This document shows, in pieces, positions 1-9,594 of a stretch of DNA of 64,000 nt. The translations under genes and the position numbers were made by a program. Each line of letters begins with the position of its first letter. Within the stretch, counting starts at the first letter, position 1. This DNA comes from Ensifer sp. WSM1721 (lineage in GTDB: Bacteria; Pseudomonadota; Alphaproteobacteria; Rhizobiales; Rhizobiaceae), in contig NZ_CP165783.1 in the NCBI RefSeq assembly GCF_000513895.2, forward strand, positions 1,488,001-1,552,000, written 5' to 3'. The notes beneath the pieces were generated by a model. It was not told the origin of the DNA. It was given only the letters and a program-made list of their open reading frames with translations, and did no database searches.

Positions 1-1415
1 TGATCTTCCAGGATCCGCTCGCCTATCTCAATCCGGTCTATACCGTCGGGCGGCAGATCGCGGAGGTGTTCGAGAGCCATGACGCGGCACGCGGCAGGCA
101 AGCACGCACCAACGCAATAGAACTGCTTAGGCGCGTCGGCATCCCCGAGCCGGAAAGCCGGGTGGATTTCTACCCGCACCAGTTCTCCGGGGGGCAGCGC
201 CAGCGCGTGATGATCGCCATGGCGATCGCGCTCAAGCCCGACATCCTGATCGCCGACGAGCCGACGACGGCGCTCGACGTCAGCGTTCAGGCGCAGATTC
301 TCGATCTCTTGCGCGACCTCCAGCGCGAGACCGGCATGGCGCTCGTCATGATCACCCATGATCTCGAGGTTGCCGCATCCATGGCAGACCGGGTCATCGT
401 CATGAATGGCGGAAAGGTTGTGGAATCCGGTCTCGCCCGAGAGGTGTTCAGCAATCCGCAGCACGCCTATACGCGCCGCCTGATCGCCGCACTCCCCCAT
501 GGCGAGGCGGCGGAAACATCGCACAGACGATCGGCGAAGGTCACAGGCGAAACGCTTCTCAAGGTGGAGCATCTGACGAAGGAATATGTGCTTGCATCCG
601 GAGCATTCGCCGGCAAGCGCTCGTTCAAGGCAGTGGACGACGTCAGTTTCGAAGTGAGGAAAGGCGAGACGCTCGGCATCGTCGGGGAGTCCGGCTCAGG
701 CAAGTCGAGCATTGCTCGCATTCTGCTCAGGCTGAACGATCCGAGCTCCGGCAAGGCGATCTATGCGGGCGAGAACATCTTCGAGATGAGTGGGAAGCAG
801 CTCGTCGCATTTCGGCGAAAAGTCCAGATGGTTTTCCAGGATCCCTACGGCTCCATGAACCCGCGCATGAACATCCAGGCGATCATCTCCGAGCCCTGGG
901 CGATTCACCGCGATCTCCTGCCCCGGAGCCGGTGGCGCGATCGGGTGGCGGAGCTTCTGGACCTGGTCGGCCTAAAGCCGGAGCACGCCGAGCGCTACCC
1001 GCACCAGTTTTCCGGCGGACAACGGCAGCGCATCGCCATTGCCCGGGCGCTTGCGAGCGAGCCGGAACTGATCGTTTGCGACGAGGCGGTCTCCGCGCTT
1101 GATGTCTCGATCCAGGCACAGGTGATCGATCTTCTGGCCGACCTTCGCACGAGACTCGGCCTCTCCTATATCTTCATCACCCATGACCTGCCGATCGTGC
1201 GCCATTTCGCCGATCGGATCCTGGTGATGAAGCAGGGAAAGATCGTCGAGGAGGGCCCGACCTCGGCCTTGTTCGGCGCGCCGCAACACGAATACACCCA
1301 AAGCCTAATCAGGGCCGTGCCGAAGCCGAAATGGCTCACGCCGGATGAAGCGCCGTCGGCCGCGCCAGGCGAGCTTCGAGCGCGGCGGGCGAGAAACGGC
1401 GGCATGGCGGGATGA
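1..1415 (+). CDS. Fused dipeptide/oligopeptide ABC transporter ATPase, 5' end cut by window
   Basis: This is the C-terminal ~470 residues of an ATPase carrying two nucleotide-binding domains in one chain, as in YejF/GsiA-type peptide importers. The frame is open from base 3 ([11 protein letters not shown]), so the first Walker A lies outside the window. The first domain shows its Q-loop FQDP, signature FSGGQRQR and Walker [12 protein letters not shown]. The second domain is complete: Walker [11 protein letters not shown]-loop VFQDPYG, signature FSGGQRQR, Walker [13 protein letters not shown] with Ala for the usual Pro after DE. It should power a cytoplasmic-membrane importer whose other subunits lie to the left. 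It converges on the helicase gene with only 48 bp between them. The substrate cannot be told. Confidence 0.93.
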   Translation, partial: IFQDPLAYLNPVYTVGRQIAEVFESHDAARGRQARTNAIELLRRVGIPEPESRVDFYPHQFSGGQRQRVMIAMAIALKPDILIADEPTTALDVSVQAQILDLLRDLQRETGMALVMITHDLEVAASMADRVIVMNGGKVVESGLAREVFSNPQHAYTRRLIAALPHGEAAETSHRRSAKVTGETLLKVEHLTKEYVLASGAFAGKRSFKAVDDVSFEVRKGETLGIVGESGSGKSSIARILLRLNDPSSGKAIYAGENIFEMSGKQLVAFRRKVQMVFQDPYGSMNPRMNIQAIISEPWAIHRDLLPRSRWRDRVAELLDLVGLKPEHAERYPHQFSGGQRQRIAIARALASEPELIVCDEAVSALDVSIQAQVIDLLADLRTRLGLSYIFITHDLPIVRHFADRILVMKQGKIVEEGPTSALFGAPQHEYTQSLIRAVPKPKWLTPDEAPSAAPGELRARRARNGGMAG

Positions 1416-1463
1416 CACCTCACCGGAACCTGATTGCCGGCCAGATGCCACAGTGAAAGGACC

Positions 1464-3533
1464 TCACTTCCACATGGATCGCATTCGTGCTCCGACATCG
1501 ACCCGGACCTGCCGGGCGCTGCGCTCGCCGGCAGTCGCTTTCACCTTCGGCCAATGCGAGGTTTCGAAGAACTGGAGCAGCGTCGCCGGTATGAACCGGG
1601 TGCGTGACGCATAGACGTGTCTGTCTCCCAGCGCGTTTTGCCCGCCGGTGAAGAATCGCTGCGGCGTCAGAAGCGTGAGGCTGTCGCGAGCCCGCGTCAT
1701 GCCGACATAGAGTAGCCGCCGTTCCTCTTCGAGCTCGGCGCTGCTGCCGGCCCCAAGATCGGAGGGAATGCAGCCGTCGACGACGTTGAGCATGAAGACG
1801 GAGCGCCACTCCTGGCCCTTGGCCGAATGGATCGTGGAAAGGATGAGATAGTCCTCGTCCAGTAGCGGCACGCCGGCCTGATCGCTGGTGGCGTCCGGCG
1901 GGTCGAGCGTGAGTTCCGTGAGAAAGCGCTCCCGGCTCTGATAGCCGCCGGCGATCTGCTCGAGTTGGAGGAGATCGGCCTTGCGGGTGTCGGCATCCTC
2001 GTGGATGCGGTCGAGATGCGGTTCGTACCAGGCGCGGGCAAGGGCGATCTCTCCTGGCCAGTCCGCTCCGGACCTCCTCAGGCCCGACAGGAGCGTGATG
2101 AACCTGGTCCAGTCTTCACCGGTCTTCGGGGGAGGGGGGATCTCGGCGAGCGACAGGAGAGGCTCTGGATCTTCGGTGATCGTGTCGAGGATCTTTCCGG
2201 CTGTCAGCGGGCCGATCCCGGGCAGCATCTGAAGAAGGCGGAAGCCGGCAACGCGATCGCGCGGGTTCTGGGCGAAGCGAAGGACCGCCAGCAGGTCCTT
2301 GACGTGAGCGCTGTCCAGGAACTTCAGACCGCCGAATTTTACGAAGGGGATGTTCCGTCGGGTCAGTTCGACTTCCAATGTGCCGCTATGGCTGGACGAG
2401 CGGAACAGCACGGCCTGTTGCTTCAGCCGAATTCCGACCTCGCGGTTCGCCAGAACCTGTTCGACGATATAGTTCGCCTGATCGGTCTCGTCCTTTACGG
2501 TGACGAGAAGGGGGCGCTGTTCCGATTGCCGATCCGTCCAGAGGTTCTTGGTGAAGCGCTCGCGGGCGAGGTCGATGACGCCATTGGCGGCGGCGAGGAT
2601 CGGCTGCGTCGAGCGGTAATTGCGGTCGAGCGTGATGACGTCCGCCGGCCGCGGGGAGAACTCCTTCGGGAAGTCGAGGATGTTGCGCACCGTCGCGGCC
2701 CTGAAGGAATAGATCGACTGTGCATCGTCGCCGACGACCGTGAGGCCGCGACCGGCGGGTTTCAAAGATATCAGGATCGAGGCCTGGAGGCGGTTCGTGT
2801 CCTGATACTCGTCGACGAGGATGTGGTCGAAGCGCCTGCCGACGTCGCCGGCGAGCTCCGGATCGGAGACCATCTGCGCCCAGTAGAGCAGCAGATCGTC
2901 GTAATCGAGGACGTTTTGCGCCTGCTTGGCTTCGACATATCCGGTGAAGAGTTGCTTGAGCTGCTCTTCCCACCCGGCCACCCACGGGTAGGAGGACTTC
3001 AGCACCTCGGTGATCGAGCTCTCCGAGTTGACGACGCGCGAATAGATGGCGAGGCAGGTGCTCTTCGTCGGGAAGCGGCTCTCCGACTTCGAGAAGCCCA
3101 GTTCATGGCGGACGAGATTCATCAGGTCCGCCGAATCTTCGCGATCGTGAATGGTGAAGTCGACATTCAAGCCGATCTGCTCCGCATAGATGCGAAGAAG
3201 CCGCGCGCCGATCCCGTGAAACGTTCCAGCCCAGGCGAGTGCATCCGTCATGATAGAGGCGTTGTCACCGAGAACCTGCCGGCAGATCCGCTGCACGCGG
3301 CGCGCCATCTCGGATGCGGCGCGTCTGGAAAAGGTCATGAGGAGGATCCGGCGGGGATCTGCGCCATTGACGATCAGATGCGCCACGCGATGGGCAAGTG
3401 TATTGGTCTTGCCGGAGCCGGCGCCGGCGATGATGAGAAGAGGTCCGCCGATCTCGCCGTCTGCAAGACCGATACCGTGTTCGACCGCTTCTCTCTGACG
3501 CTCGTTGAGTTTTTCCAGATAGGCCGCGCTCAT
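1464..3533 (-). CDS. UvrD/Rep-family superfamily 1 DNA helicase
   Basis: An ATP-dependent 3'-5' DNA helicase of the UvrD/PcrA/Rep family, 689 aa, acting in repair or replication restart. Visible motifs in order: Q motif LNERQREAVEHG, Walker A AGAGSGKTNT, motif II LVDEYQDTN, motif III GDDAQSIYSFRAA, motif IV LDRNYRSTQPIL, motif V LSTIHSAKGQEW and motif VI LLYVGMTRARD. The longer open frame starts at 3683, but I choose ATG at 3533 because GAAGGGA sits just upstream and the protein then opens with the normal Q motif. It is shorter than chromosomal UvrD, so it is probably an accessory plasmid-borne helicase. It has no operon partner. Confidence 0.92.
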   Translation of the reverse strand: MSAAYLEKLNERQREAVEHGIGLADGEIGGPLLIIAGAGSGKTNTLAHRVAHLIVNGADPRRILLMTFSRRAASEMARRVQRICRQVLGDNASIMTDALAWAGTFHGIGARLLRIYAEQIGLNVDFTIHDREDSADLMNLVRHELGFSKSESRFPTKSTCLAIYSRVVNSESSITEVLKSSYPWVAGWEEQLKQLFTGYVEAKQAQNVLDYDDLLLYWAQMVSDPELAGDVGRRFDHILVDEYQDTNRLQASILISLKPAGRGLTVVGDDAQSIYSFRAATVRNILDFPKEFSPRPADVITLDRNYRSTQPILAAANGVIDLARERFTKNLWTDRQSEQRPLLVTVKDETDQANYIVEQVLANREVGIRLKQQAVLFRSSSHSGTLEVELTRRNIPFVKFGGLKFLDSAHVKDLLAVLRFAQNPRDRVAGFRLLQMLPGIGPLTAGKILDTITEDPEPLLSLAEIPPPPKTGEDWTRFITLLSGLRRSGADWPGEIALARAWYEPHLDRIHEDADTRKADLLQLEQIAGGYQSRERFLTELTLDPPDATSDQAGVPLLDEDYLILSTIHSAKGQEWRSVFMLNVVDGCIPSDLGAGSSAELEEERRLLYVGMTRARDSLTLLTPQRFFTGGQNALGDRHVYASRTRFIPATLLQFFETSHWPKVKATAGERSARQVRVDVGARMRSMWK

Positions 3534-3716
3534 GCTTCCCTTCGCTTCTGCTTTCCCCATGCGCAAAATCTCAAGAATCGATCTCTCGGCGTCGACGCGC
3601 GACCGAATCACCCGAGCGCCAGGAACAAAGCTGGAACATAATCCCACCCCCACAAGTTGGAAAGTGCATGCAGGCGAAGCCAACCGCTCGCACAGGCGCC
3701 AGCATCCGAGCGCTCG

Positions 3717-4655
3717 CTAAGAGGAGGACAGCATGGCTTTCGCGCTCTCTGCGTCGGTGATGATGATCGTCGCCAGCCTTGCTCTCGCCAGCGCCAGCAG
3801 AATATCGCGTTTGTGCGGGCCGCCGGAGGCAACAATGCGGCAAGGAACCCGGCGATAGTCGTCCAGTTCCGGCGAAAGCACCTGCCTGTTCAGCGGATGA
3901 TCGACCGGCTTGCCTTCAGCGTCGAGGTAGCGGCCCAAGAGGTCGCCGACTGCACCGACGGCGATGAGGTCGGCGACATTCGTCCCCTCGGGCAGGCCGT
4001 AGCGCACCTGCAGCGATTGCTGCGAAACGTCGCCGGCGCTGAGATAGGAAATGTCGACGTCGCAGGTCTGGCGGAAAATCTTTCGGAACACCGATTGGGC
4101 GATGATCGCTTCCCGCGATTCCGGGCTTTCGGCATAGATCGGGGCCGCGAAATAATGGCACTGCGCCTTCAGAACCTCGGCGAAGCCGCGGACGATCTCG
4201 AAGGTGTTGATCTCCGAGCCGTGCGTCAGGCCGCCCATCATCGAGCGCACGTCGATCTCCGGCTCGTTGGCGGGCGTCATGTGCTGCATCGTCTCGCGCA
4301 GCGTCGCGCCCCAGCCGACGCCGATCGACGCGGGTTTCCGGGACTGGATCAGGCGGTCCAGATAGGCGGCAGCGCCGCGGCCGATCACGGAATGCAGTTG
4401 GCGCGGGTCAGCCGGGGTCGGCACGACCACAGCGTCTTTCAATTCGAAATGGTCGCGCAACCGCGATTCGAGTTCGACATTTTCAGCGAGCGGCGAACTG
4501 AAGCTGATGCGGACGATGCCCTCTTCCAGCGCCGCTGCGAGAAGCTCGTTCACGCGGCGACGCGTGAGATGCATGCGTTCGCCGATCTCGGCCTGTGTCA
4601 GCCCCTCCACGTGATAGAGCCAGGCGGCTCTGACCATTAAGTCCTGCTGCCCCAT
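3717..4655 (-). CDS. SorC-family sugar-binding transcriptional regulator
   Basis: 312 aa. An N-terminal helix-turn-helix (about residues 14-45, GLTQAEIGERMHLTRRRVNE) is followed by a SorC/DeoR-type effector domain that resembles sugar-phosphate isomerase folds; motifs such as IGVGWGATLRETMQ and SGGPHKRDILLALARARL are typical. These regulators usually bind a phosphorylated sugar and act as tetramers. It is divergent from the ABC importer operon starting at 4977 and probably controls it. The start is uncertain: ATG at 4655 begins right before the HTH, while a longer frame starts at 4700 inside the likely operator. Confidence 0.88.
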   Translation of the reverse strand: MGQQDLMVRAAWLYHVEGLTQAEIGERMHLTRRRVNELLAAALEEGIVRISFSSPLAENVELESRLRDHFELKDAVVVPTPADPRQLHSVIGRGAAAYLDRLIQSRKPASIGVGWGATLRETMQHMTPANEPEIDVRSMMGGLTHGSEINTFEIVRGFAEVLKAQCHYFAAPIYAESPESREAIIAQSVFRKIFRQTCDVDISYLSAGDVSQQSLQVRYGLPEGTNVADLIAVGAVGDLLGRYLDAEGKPVDHPLNRQVLSPELDDYRRVPCRIVASGGPHKRDILLALARARLATIIITDAESAKAMLSSS

Positions 4656-4976
4656 GCAGTTCGGTTCCCCATTGTTACAAACGTCACAAGTATGTAACAT
4701 ATGTAAACTAAGTGGCTGTCAACGACATTATGTTGGGCTCTATCCCATGACGGCAGTTTCCCGGATTTCCGATTGCGATGCTGTGCTGACGCCCGTCAGG
4801 CTACCGCGCAGGATCGCGTGCCGAAGGGGCGGCGCGCTGCCAAGTCCTTCATTGCCTCTGTCCCTGTCACCGAAGCTTCACCGAAACACCAGGAAAACGA
4901 CGCATCGCCGCGCCTACAAGCGACCTTGAACGGTCTCTGCCGCGGGATGCTCACTCTATCATTGAAGGAGGTTTCT
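4656..4976. other. Divergent intergenic region, regulator / importer operon
   Basis: A 321 bp gap between the SorC-type regulator and the solute-binding protein. It holds the AT-rich half-site cluster at 4674-4706 and, at its right end, the strong AAGGAGG ribosome-binding site of the importer operon (4965-4971). The rest is GC-rich with no convincing small ORF. Confidence 0.5.
4674..4706. promoter_or_regulatory. Candidate SorC-type operator
   Basis: GTTACA (4674-4679) and TGTAAC (4692-4697) form a perfect 6-bp inverted repeat with a 12-bp spacer. A third half-site TGTAAA follows at 4701-4706, nine bases after the second, as a direct repeat. This AT-rich cluster sits beside the regulator start and stands out from the GC-rich surroundings. 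Binding by the neighbouring regulator is inferred. Confidence 0.45.
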
Positions 4977-6605
4977 ATGCTTTCGATTAGTCGGCGCGGC
5001 GCGCTTGGTCTCATTGGCGCGACTGCAGGCAGCATGGTCCTGCCGCGCTTCGCTTTGGGCCAGGGCAAGCGCCCCTCCGTCACGATTGCGGTGCAGAAGA
5101 TCACCATCAACAATACGCTCGATGTCTGGAACGAAACGTCGAATGTCGGCGAGCGCGTGTTCTTTCCGAACCTCTGGGAAGGCCTGATCCTGCGCGACTG
5201 GATGGGCAATCAGGGCCCGGTCCCGGGCCTTGCGACGGAATGGAAGCGTATCGACGACAAGACGCTCGAGCTGAAGGTGCGTCAGGGCGTGAAGTTCCAC
5301 AATGGCGACGAATTGACGGCCGACGACGTCGTGTTCAGCTTTTCGGCGCAGCGCGTCTTCGGCAATACCCAGCCGGCAGGCGGCAAGACGATCTTCGAGG
5401 ACGAGCACAAGCCGGCGAATGCCAAGGAGCTGCCGGCAATCGTCCCGGGCACCGGCCGCCGCCTGTGGCCGGCGCTCGCCGGCGTCGAGGCCGTCGACAA
5501 ATATACCGTCCGCTTCCACAATGCGACGCCGGACGTCACCATCGAGGGCCGCCTTTACGCCTTCGGCAGCCAGATCGCCAATCGCCGCGCCTGGGACGAG
5601 GCCAAGACCTATATCGATTGGGCGCGCAAGCCGATCACCACCGGCCCCTACATGGTCGGCGAGCACAAGCCCGATGTTTCCTTGACTCTCGTCGCCTTCG
5701 ACGACTATTGGGGCGGCCGTCCGCCGCTCGAAGAAATCCGCTTCGTCGAGGTTCCTGAAGTTTCCTCGCGCGTGAATGGCCTGCTTTCCGGCGAGTACGA
5801 CTTCGCATGCGACCTGCCGCCGGATCAGATCGCCGCCGTTCAGGGCACGGCCGGTTACGAGGTGCAGGGTTCCACCATCCACAATCACCGCATCTCGGTG
5901 TTCAATATCCAGAACCCGATCCTTCAGGATCCGCTGGTCCGTCGCGCCATGACCCATTCGATCGACCGGCAGGCAATCGTCGAGGCACTCTGGGCGGGCC
6001 AGACGACCGTTCCGGCCGGTCTTCAATTCCCCTTCTACGGCGACATGTTCATCGAAGGCTGGGCGGTTCCGGAATATAACCCGCAGCTCGCCAAGGATCT
6101 TTTGAAGCAGGCGAATTACAAGGGCGATGCGATCCCCTTCCGTCTTCTCAACAACTACTACACGAACCAGACCGCCAACGGTCAGATCATGGTCGAGATG
6201 TGGCGGCAGGTGGGGCTCAACGTCGAGATCGAGATGAAGGAGAACTGGGGACAGATCCATGATCCGTCGGGCGTCAAGGGCGTGCGCGACTGGTCGGCCG
6301 GTGCCGCATTCGGCGACCCCGTCTCCTCGATCGTCGCGGGTTTCGGCCCCAACGGCGAGGCCCAGCAGAAGAAGGACTGGACGAATGCCGAGGCCAACCA
6401 GATGGCCCAGATTCTCGAAACCAGCACCGATCACGCCAAGCGCAAGAAGGCTTTCGCCCGCATGCTCGAGATCTGCGAGCGCGAAGACCCGGTCTACCAG
6501 GTGCTGCACCAGAACGCGGTCTTCACCGGCGTGAAGTCCTCGTTGAAGTGGAAGGCGGCGCCCGCCTTCGCAATGGACTTCAGGGCCTCCAACTGGGCCG
6601 GCTGA
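4977..6605 (+). CDS. Family 5 (peptide/opine-type) ABC solute-binding protein, Tat-exported
   Basis: 542 aa periplasmic binding protein of the DppA/OppA family. The N-terminus has a twin-arginine signal (SRRGALGLIG, then a hydrophobic stretch and ALGQG), so it is probably exported folded. Family hallmarks include LELKVRQGVKFHNGDELTADDV and DPLVRRAMTHSIDRQAIVE. The start ATG at 4977 has AAGGAGG just upstream; an open frame from 4773 has no support. It is the first gene of an operon with two ATPases, two permeases and a phosphodiesterase. The attached phosphodiesterase and sugar-type regulator suggest a glycerophosphodiester or sugar-phosphodiester ligand rather than a peptide; this is inference. 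Confidence 0.92.
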   Translation: MLSISRRGALGLIGATAGSMVLPRFALGQGKRPSVTIAVQKITINNTLDVWNETSNVGERVFFPNLWEGLILRDWMGNQGPVPGLATEWKRIDDKTLELKVRQGVKFHNGDELTADDVVFSFSAQRVFGNTQPAGGKTIFEDEHKPANAKELPAIVPGTGRRLWPALAGVEAVDKYTVRFHNATPDVTIEGRLYAFGSQIANRRAWDEAKTYIDWARKPITTGPYMVGEHKPDVSLTLVAFDDYWGGRPPLEEIRFVEVPEVSSRVNGLLSGEYDFACDLPPDQIAAVQGTAGYEVQGSTIHNHRISVFNIQNPILQDPLVRRAMTHSIDRQAIVEALWAGQTTVPAGLQFPFYGDMFIEGWAVPEYNPQLAKDLLKQANYKGDAIPFRLLNNYYTNQTANGQIMVEMWRQVGLNVEIEMKENWGQIHDPSGVKGVRDWSAGAAFGDPVSSIVAGFGPNGEAQQKKDWTNAEANQMAQILETSTDHAKRKKAFARMLEICEREDPVYQVLHQNAVFTGVKSSLKWKAAPAFAMDFRASNWAG

Positions 6606-6651
6606 GGCAGCCCCGGCTGCCGCCGCGGCCGGAACTAAGCGGGGATGAGAA

Positions 6652-7665
6652 ATGGGCTCAGCCAATCCCAATCTGGTGGAATTGCGGGATCTGAAGGTCA
6701 CCTTCGACGGTATGCAAGTCCTCCATGGCATCGATCTCAACGTCGCCAAGGGAGAGGCACTCGGGCTTGTCGGCGAGTCCGGTTGCGGCAAGTCGGTGAC
6801 CTGGCTCGCGGCGCTCGGACTGCTGCCGGGCAAGGCGGCGGTCACGGGCTCCGTCCGCGTCGATGGCCGCGAACTGTGCGGCGCCCGGCGTTCCGTCTTG
6901 GAAGAAATCCGGGGCGGGCGGATCGCAATGATTTTCCAGGACCCGTCGAGTTCGCTCAACCCGGTTCTCATCGTCGGCCGGCAGATCGTCGAGGCGCTTC
7001 GCATCCACCGCGGCCTTTGCGGCGGGGCCGCCCGAGCCGAGGCCTTGCGGCTCATGGACATGGTCGGCATCCCGGATCCGCCGCGGCGCTTCGATCTCTA
7101 TCCGCACGAGTTCTCCGGCGGACAGTGTCAGCGCCTGATGATCGCGATGGCGCTTGCCGGGCAGCCGGAGCTCCTGATCGCGGACGAACCGACGACGGCG
7201 CTCGATGCGACCATCCAGGCGCAGATCCTCGATCTTCTGAACACGCTTCGGGCGGAGACCGGCATGGCGCTCGTCTTCATCAGCCATGACCTCGGGGCGG
7301 TCTCGCAGGTTTGCGAGCGCGTCTGCGTCATGTACGCCGGCCGGATCGTCGAGGAGGGGACCGTCGCGCAACTCTTCTCTGCGCCGCGGCATCCCTATAC
7401 GCGCGGGCTGTTCGACGCCATTCCGCGGATCGACGGGCCGCGGGACCGGCTCGTCCCGATTCCCGGAACGGTGCCGAACCCGAAACAGCTTTCCGAGGGC
7501 TGTTCCTTTTCCCCGCGCTGTCCGCGCGCCGTCGATGCCTGCGGGCGCGAGCGTCCGCCTCTAATGCCGCAAGATGACGGCCGCCGGCTCGCCTGCACCC
7601 GTCCCGTGCCATTGGCCACACGTGCTGAAGCCAAAAGAAGAATTCCCCAAGGGGTGATGCCGTGA
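6652..7665 (+). CDS. Oligopeptide-type ABC transporter ATPase (DppD/OppD-like)
   Basis: 337 aa ATPase. Walker A GESGCGKSVT, Q-loop IFQDPSSSLNP, Walker [13 protein letters not shown] and H-loop FISHDLG are present, plus the C-terminal oligopeptide extension with a Cys cluster (SEGCSFSPRCPRAVDACGRE) that in this family can bind an Fe-S cluster. The signature reads FSGGQCQR: Cys replaces the common Arg at one position, which should not abolish function. It follows the binding protein by 46 bp and overlaps the next ATPase by 4 bp (GTGA). Confidence 0.93.
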   Translation: MGSANPNLVELRDLKVTFDGMQVLHGIDLNVAKGEALGLVGESGCGKSVTWLAALGLLPGKAAVTGSVRVDGRELCGARRSVLEEIRGGRIAMIFQDPSSSLNPVLIVGRQIVEALRIHRGLCGGAARAEALRLMDMVGIPDPPRRFDLYPHEFSGGQCQRLMIAMALAGQPELLIADEPTTALDATIQAQILDLLNTLRAETGMALVFISHDLGAVSQVCERVCVMYAGRIVEEGTVAQLFSAPRHPYTRGLFDAIPRIDGPRDRLVPIPGTVPNPKQLSEGCSFSPRCPRAVDACGRERPPLMPQDDGRRLACTRPVPLATRAEAKRRIPQGVMP

Positions 7666-8660
7666 ATCCGTTGGTCGAAGCGGACCGCCTCGTCCGCATC
7701 TACGAAACCCGGCGCGGTCTCTTCGGCCGCGCGGGCCGGGTCCGGGCTGTCGACGGTGTTTCACTCGCGGTCATGCCGGGCGAGACGCTCGGCATCGTCG
7801 GCGAATCCGGGTCCGGCAAGTCGACATTGGGGCGGATGCTTTTGGGCATCGATCCCGCACAAGCGGGTGAGGTGCGTTTTTCGGGCCGAGCGATGCCGAA
7901 ATCCGGCACGGCGGAATGGCGGGCGCTGCGCGCGAAAATGCAGCTCGTCTACCAGGACCCGCTGGCGGCGCTCGACCGGCGCTTGCCGATCGCAACACAG
8001 GTCGGCGAGCCGCTGGAGATCCACCGGATGATCCCGAAGGAGCACCGCGCTGCCCGTGTGGCGGAGCTGATGGCGGCCGTTGGCCTTCGCCCCGATCAGG
8101 CCGGGCGTTTCCCGCACGAGCTTTCCGGCGGCCAACGGCAGCGGGCGGTCATCGCCCGCGCTCTTGCTTCGCGGCCGAAGCTTCTCGTCTGCGACGAGCC
8201 CGTTTCCGCCCTCGATGTCTCGATCCAGGCGCAAGTCGTCAATGTGCTGCGCGACCTGCAGGAGCAGAACGGCATCGCCATGGTCTTCATCAGTCATGAC
8301 CTCAAGGTCGTACGCAATATAGCCGACCGCGTCGCGGTGATGTATCTCGGCCGGATCGTCGAGGAGGCCTCGTCCGACGTGATCTTCCATTCTCCCCAGC
8401 ATCCCTATACCAAGGCGCTGGTCTCGAGTGTGCCGGTACCCGGCAAGCCGCTCGAAGGCCGGATGATCCTGCAGGGGGAAGCTCCGAACCCGGCCGATCG
8501 TCCCTCGGGCTGCGCCTTCCATCCCCGCTGCCCGCTCGCACGCGACATCTGCCGCGCGAGCGTACCGGCGCTTCGCCAGATCGGCAGCGGACGGACGGCA
8601 GCCTGTCACGTCGTGGCGGGCGAGGCGGCGTCGCTCGAGACATTGAGGAAACGGGCATGA
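7662..8660 (+). CDS. Oligopeptide-type ABC transporter ATPase (DppF/OppF-like)
   Basis: 332 aa, GTG start overlapping the previous stop. It has Walker [14 protein letters not shown]-loop VYQDPLAALDRR, signature LSGGQRQRAVIARAL, Walker B LLVCDEPVSALD, H-loop ISHDLKVV and the C-terminal oligopeptide/dipeptide extension with a Cys cluster (SGCAFHPRCPLARDIC). It pairs with the preceding ATPase as the two different motor subunits of one importer. It overlaps the first permease by 4 bp (ATGA), which suggests translational coupling. Confidence 0.93.
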   Translation: MNPLVEADRLVRIYETRRGLFGRAGRVRAVDGVSLAVMPGETLGIVGESGSGKSTLGRMLLGIDPAQAGEVRFSGRAMPKSGTAEWRALRAKMQLVYQDPLAALDRRLPIATQVGEPLEIHRMIPKEHRAARVAELMAAVGLRPDQAGRFPHELSGGQRQRAVIARALASRPKLLVCDEPVSALDVSIQAQVVNVLRDLQEQNGIAMVFISHDLKVVRNIADRVAVMYLGRIVEEASSDVIFHSPQHPYTKALVSSVPVPGKPLEGRMILQGEAPNPADRPSGCAFHPRCPLARDICRASVPALRQIGSGRTAACHVVAGEAASLETLRKRA

Positions 8661-9583
8661 TCCGCTTCGTTCTCGTGCGGCTGCTTCGGGCCGCGATCAC
8701 GATTCTGGCCGTCGTGACCTTCGCCTTCGTCGTGCTGCGCATGTCCGGCGACCCGGCCCAGGTCATGCTCGGTCCGGACGTTCCGCAGGACGCGCTCGAT
8801 GCCTTCCGCAGGACCTGGGGTCTGGATCAGCCGCTCTGGATACAATACCTCGCCTATATCAAGTCGATCTTCACCGGCGATTTCGGCGTATCCATGCGTG
8901 ACAAGGCTTCGGCGCTTCATCTGGTGCTGGAGCGGGTGCCGGCCACGCTGCAACTGACCTTGCCGGCGCTGATACTCAAGCTTCTGATCGGCATTCCGGC
9001 CGGCGTCTATGCCGCGCTTCACCGCCAGAGCTTCGCCGACCGCGGCGTCATCATGCTGGCGATCATGGGTTTCACTATCCCGTCCTTCGTCATGGGGCTG
9101 GTGCTCGTGCTGGTCTTTTCGGTTCTTCTCGGCGTCCTGCCGTCCGGCGGCCAGGATACATGGGTGCACGGCATCCTGCCGACGATCACGATGAGCATCG
9201 GCGGCATCGGCATTCTCGCCCGCTTCTCGCGCAGCGCCATGATCGAGGTGATGGGGCAACCCTATATCCGGACCGCGTCCGCCAAAGGAGTGAAATGGCG
9301 CGACGTGATCTGGAGCCATGCGCTCCCCAATGCTGCGGTCCCGATCGTAACGATCGTCGGCTTCATGGTCGGCTCGCTGATCGCCGGCGCCGTCGTCGTG
9401 GAATCGATCTTTTCCTGGCCGGGCATCGGGCGGCTTCTGGTGGTTTCGGTGAGCAATCGAGACCTCGCCGTCGTGCAGTGCATTCTGCTGATCATCGCTG
9501 CGGCGATGGTGGTGTCGAACCTTGTCGTCGACCTGCTCTATGGCTGGCTGGATCCTCGCCTGCGTTCGCATGCGGCTCATTGA
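8657..9583 (+). CDS. ABC permease, DppB/OppB-like
   Basis: 308 aa inner-membrane permease. It begins MIRFVLVRLLRAAITILAVV, the usual N-terminal helix of the DppB family, and has about six hydrophobic segments. The binding-protein-dependent transport signature is near residues 200-230 (RTASAKGVKWRDVIWSHALP). FSWPGIGRLL near the C-terminus is typical of DppB/GsiC. It forms the channel with the next permease. Confidence 0.93.
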   Translation: MIRFVLVRLLRAAITILAVVTFAFVVLRMSGDPAQVMLGPDVPQDALDAFRRTWGLDQPLWIQYLAYIKSIFTGDFGVSMRDKASALHLVLERVPATLQLTLPALILKLLIGIPAGVYAALHRQSFADRGVIMLAIMGFTIPSFVMGLVLVLVFSVLLGVLPSGGQDTWVHGILPTITMSIGGIGILARFSRSAMIEVMGQPYIRTASAKGVKWRDVIWSHALPNAAVPIVTIVGFMVGSLIAGAVVVESIFSWPGIGRLLVVSVSNRDLAVVQCILLIIAAAMVVSNLVVDLLYGWLDPRLRSHAAH

Positions 9584-9594
9584 GGAGAGACGGG

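Noticed and set aside
1965..3641. 558-codon open frame antisense to the helicase gene
   Set aside because: No recognisable motif; mirrors the codon structure of the UvrD-like gene, which has all helicase motifs.
4959..7070. 703-codon open frame antisense to the binding protein and first ATPase
   Set aside because: A GC-rich shadow frame; it crosses two well-supported genes and has low-complexity Arg/His/Asp composition.
6652..7665. Possibly inactive ABC ATPase because of the QCQR signature
   Set aside because: The core LSGGQ-equivalent FSGGQ, Walker A, Walker B and H-loop are intact; the changed base position tolerates variation.
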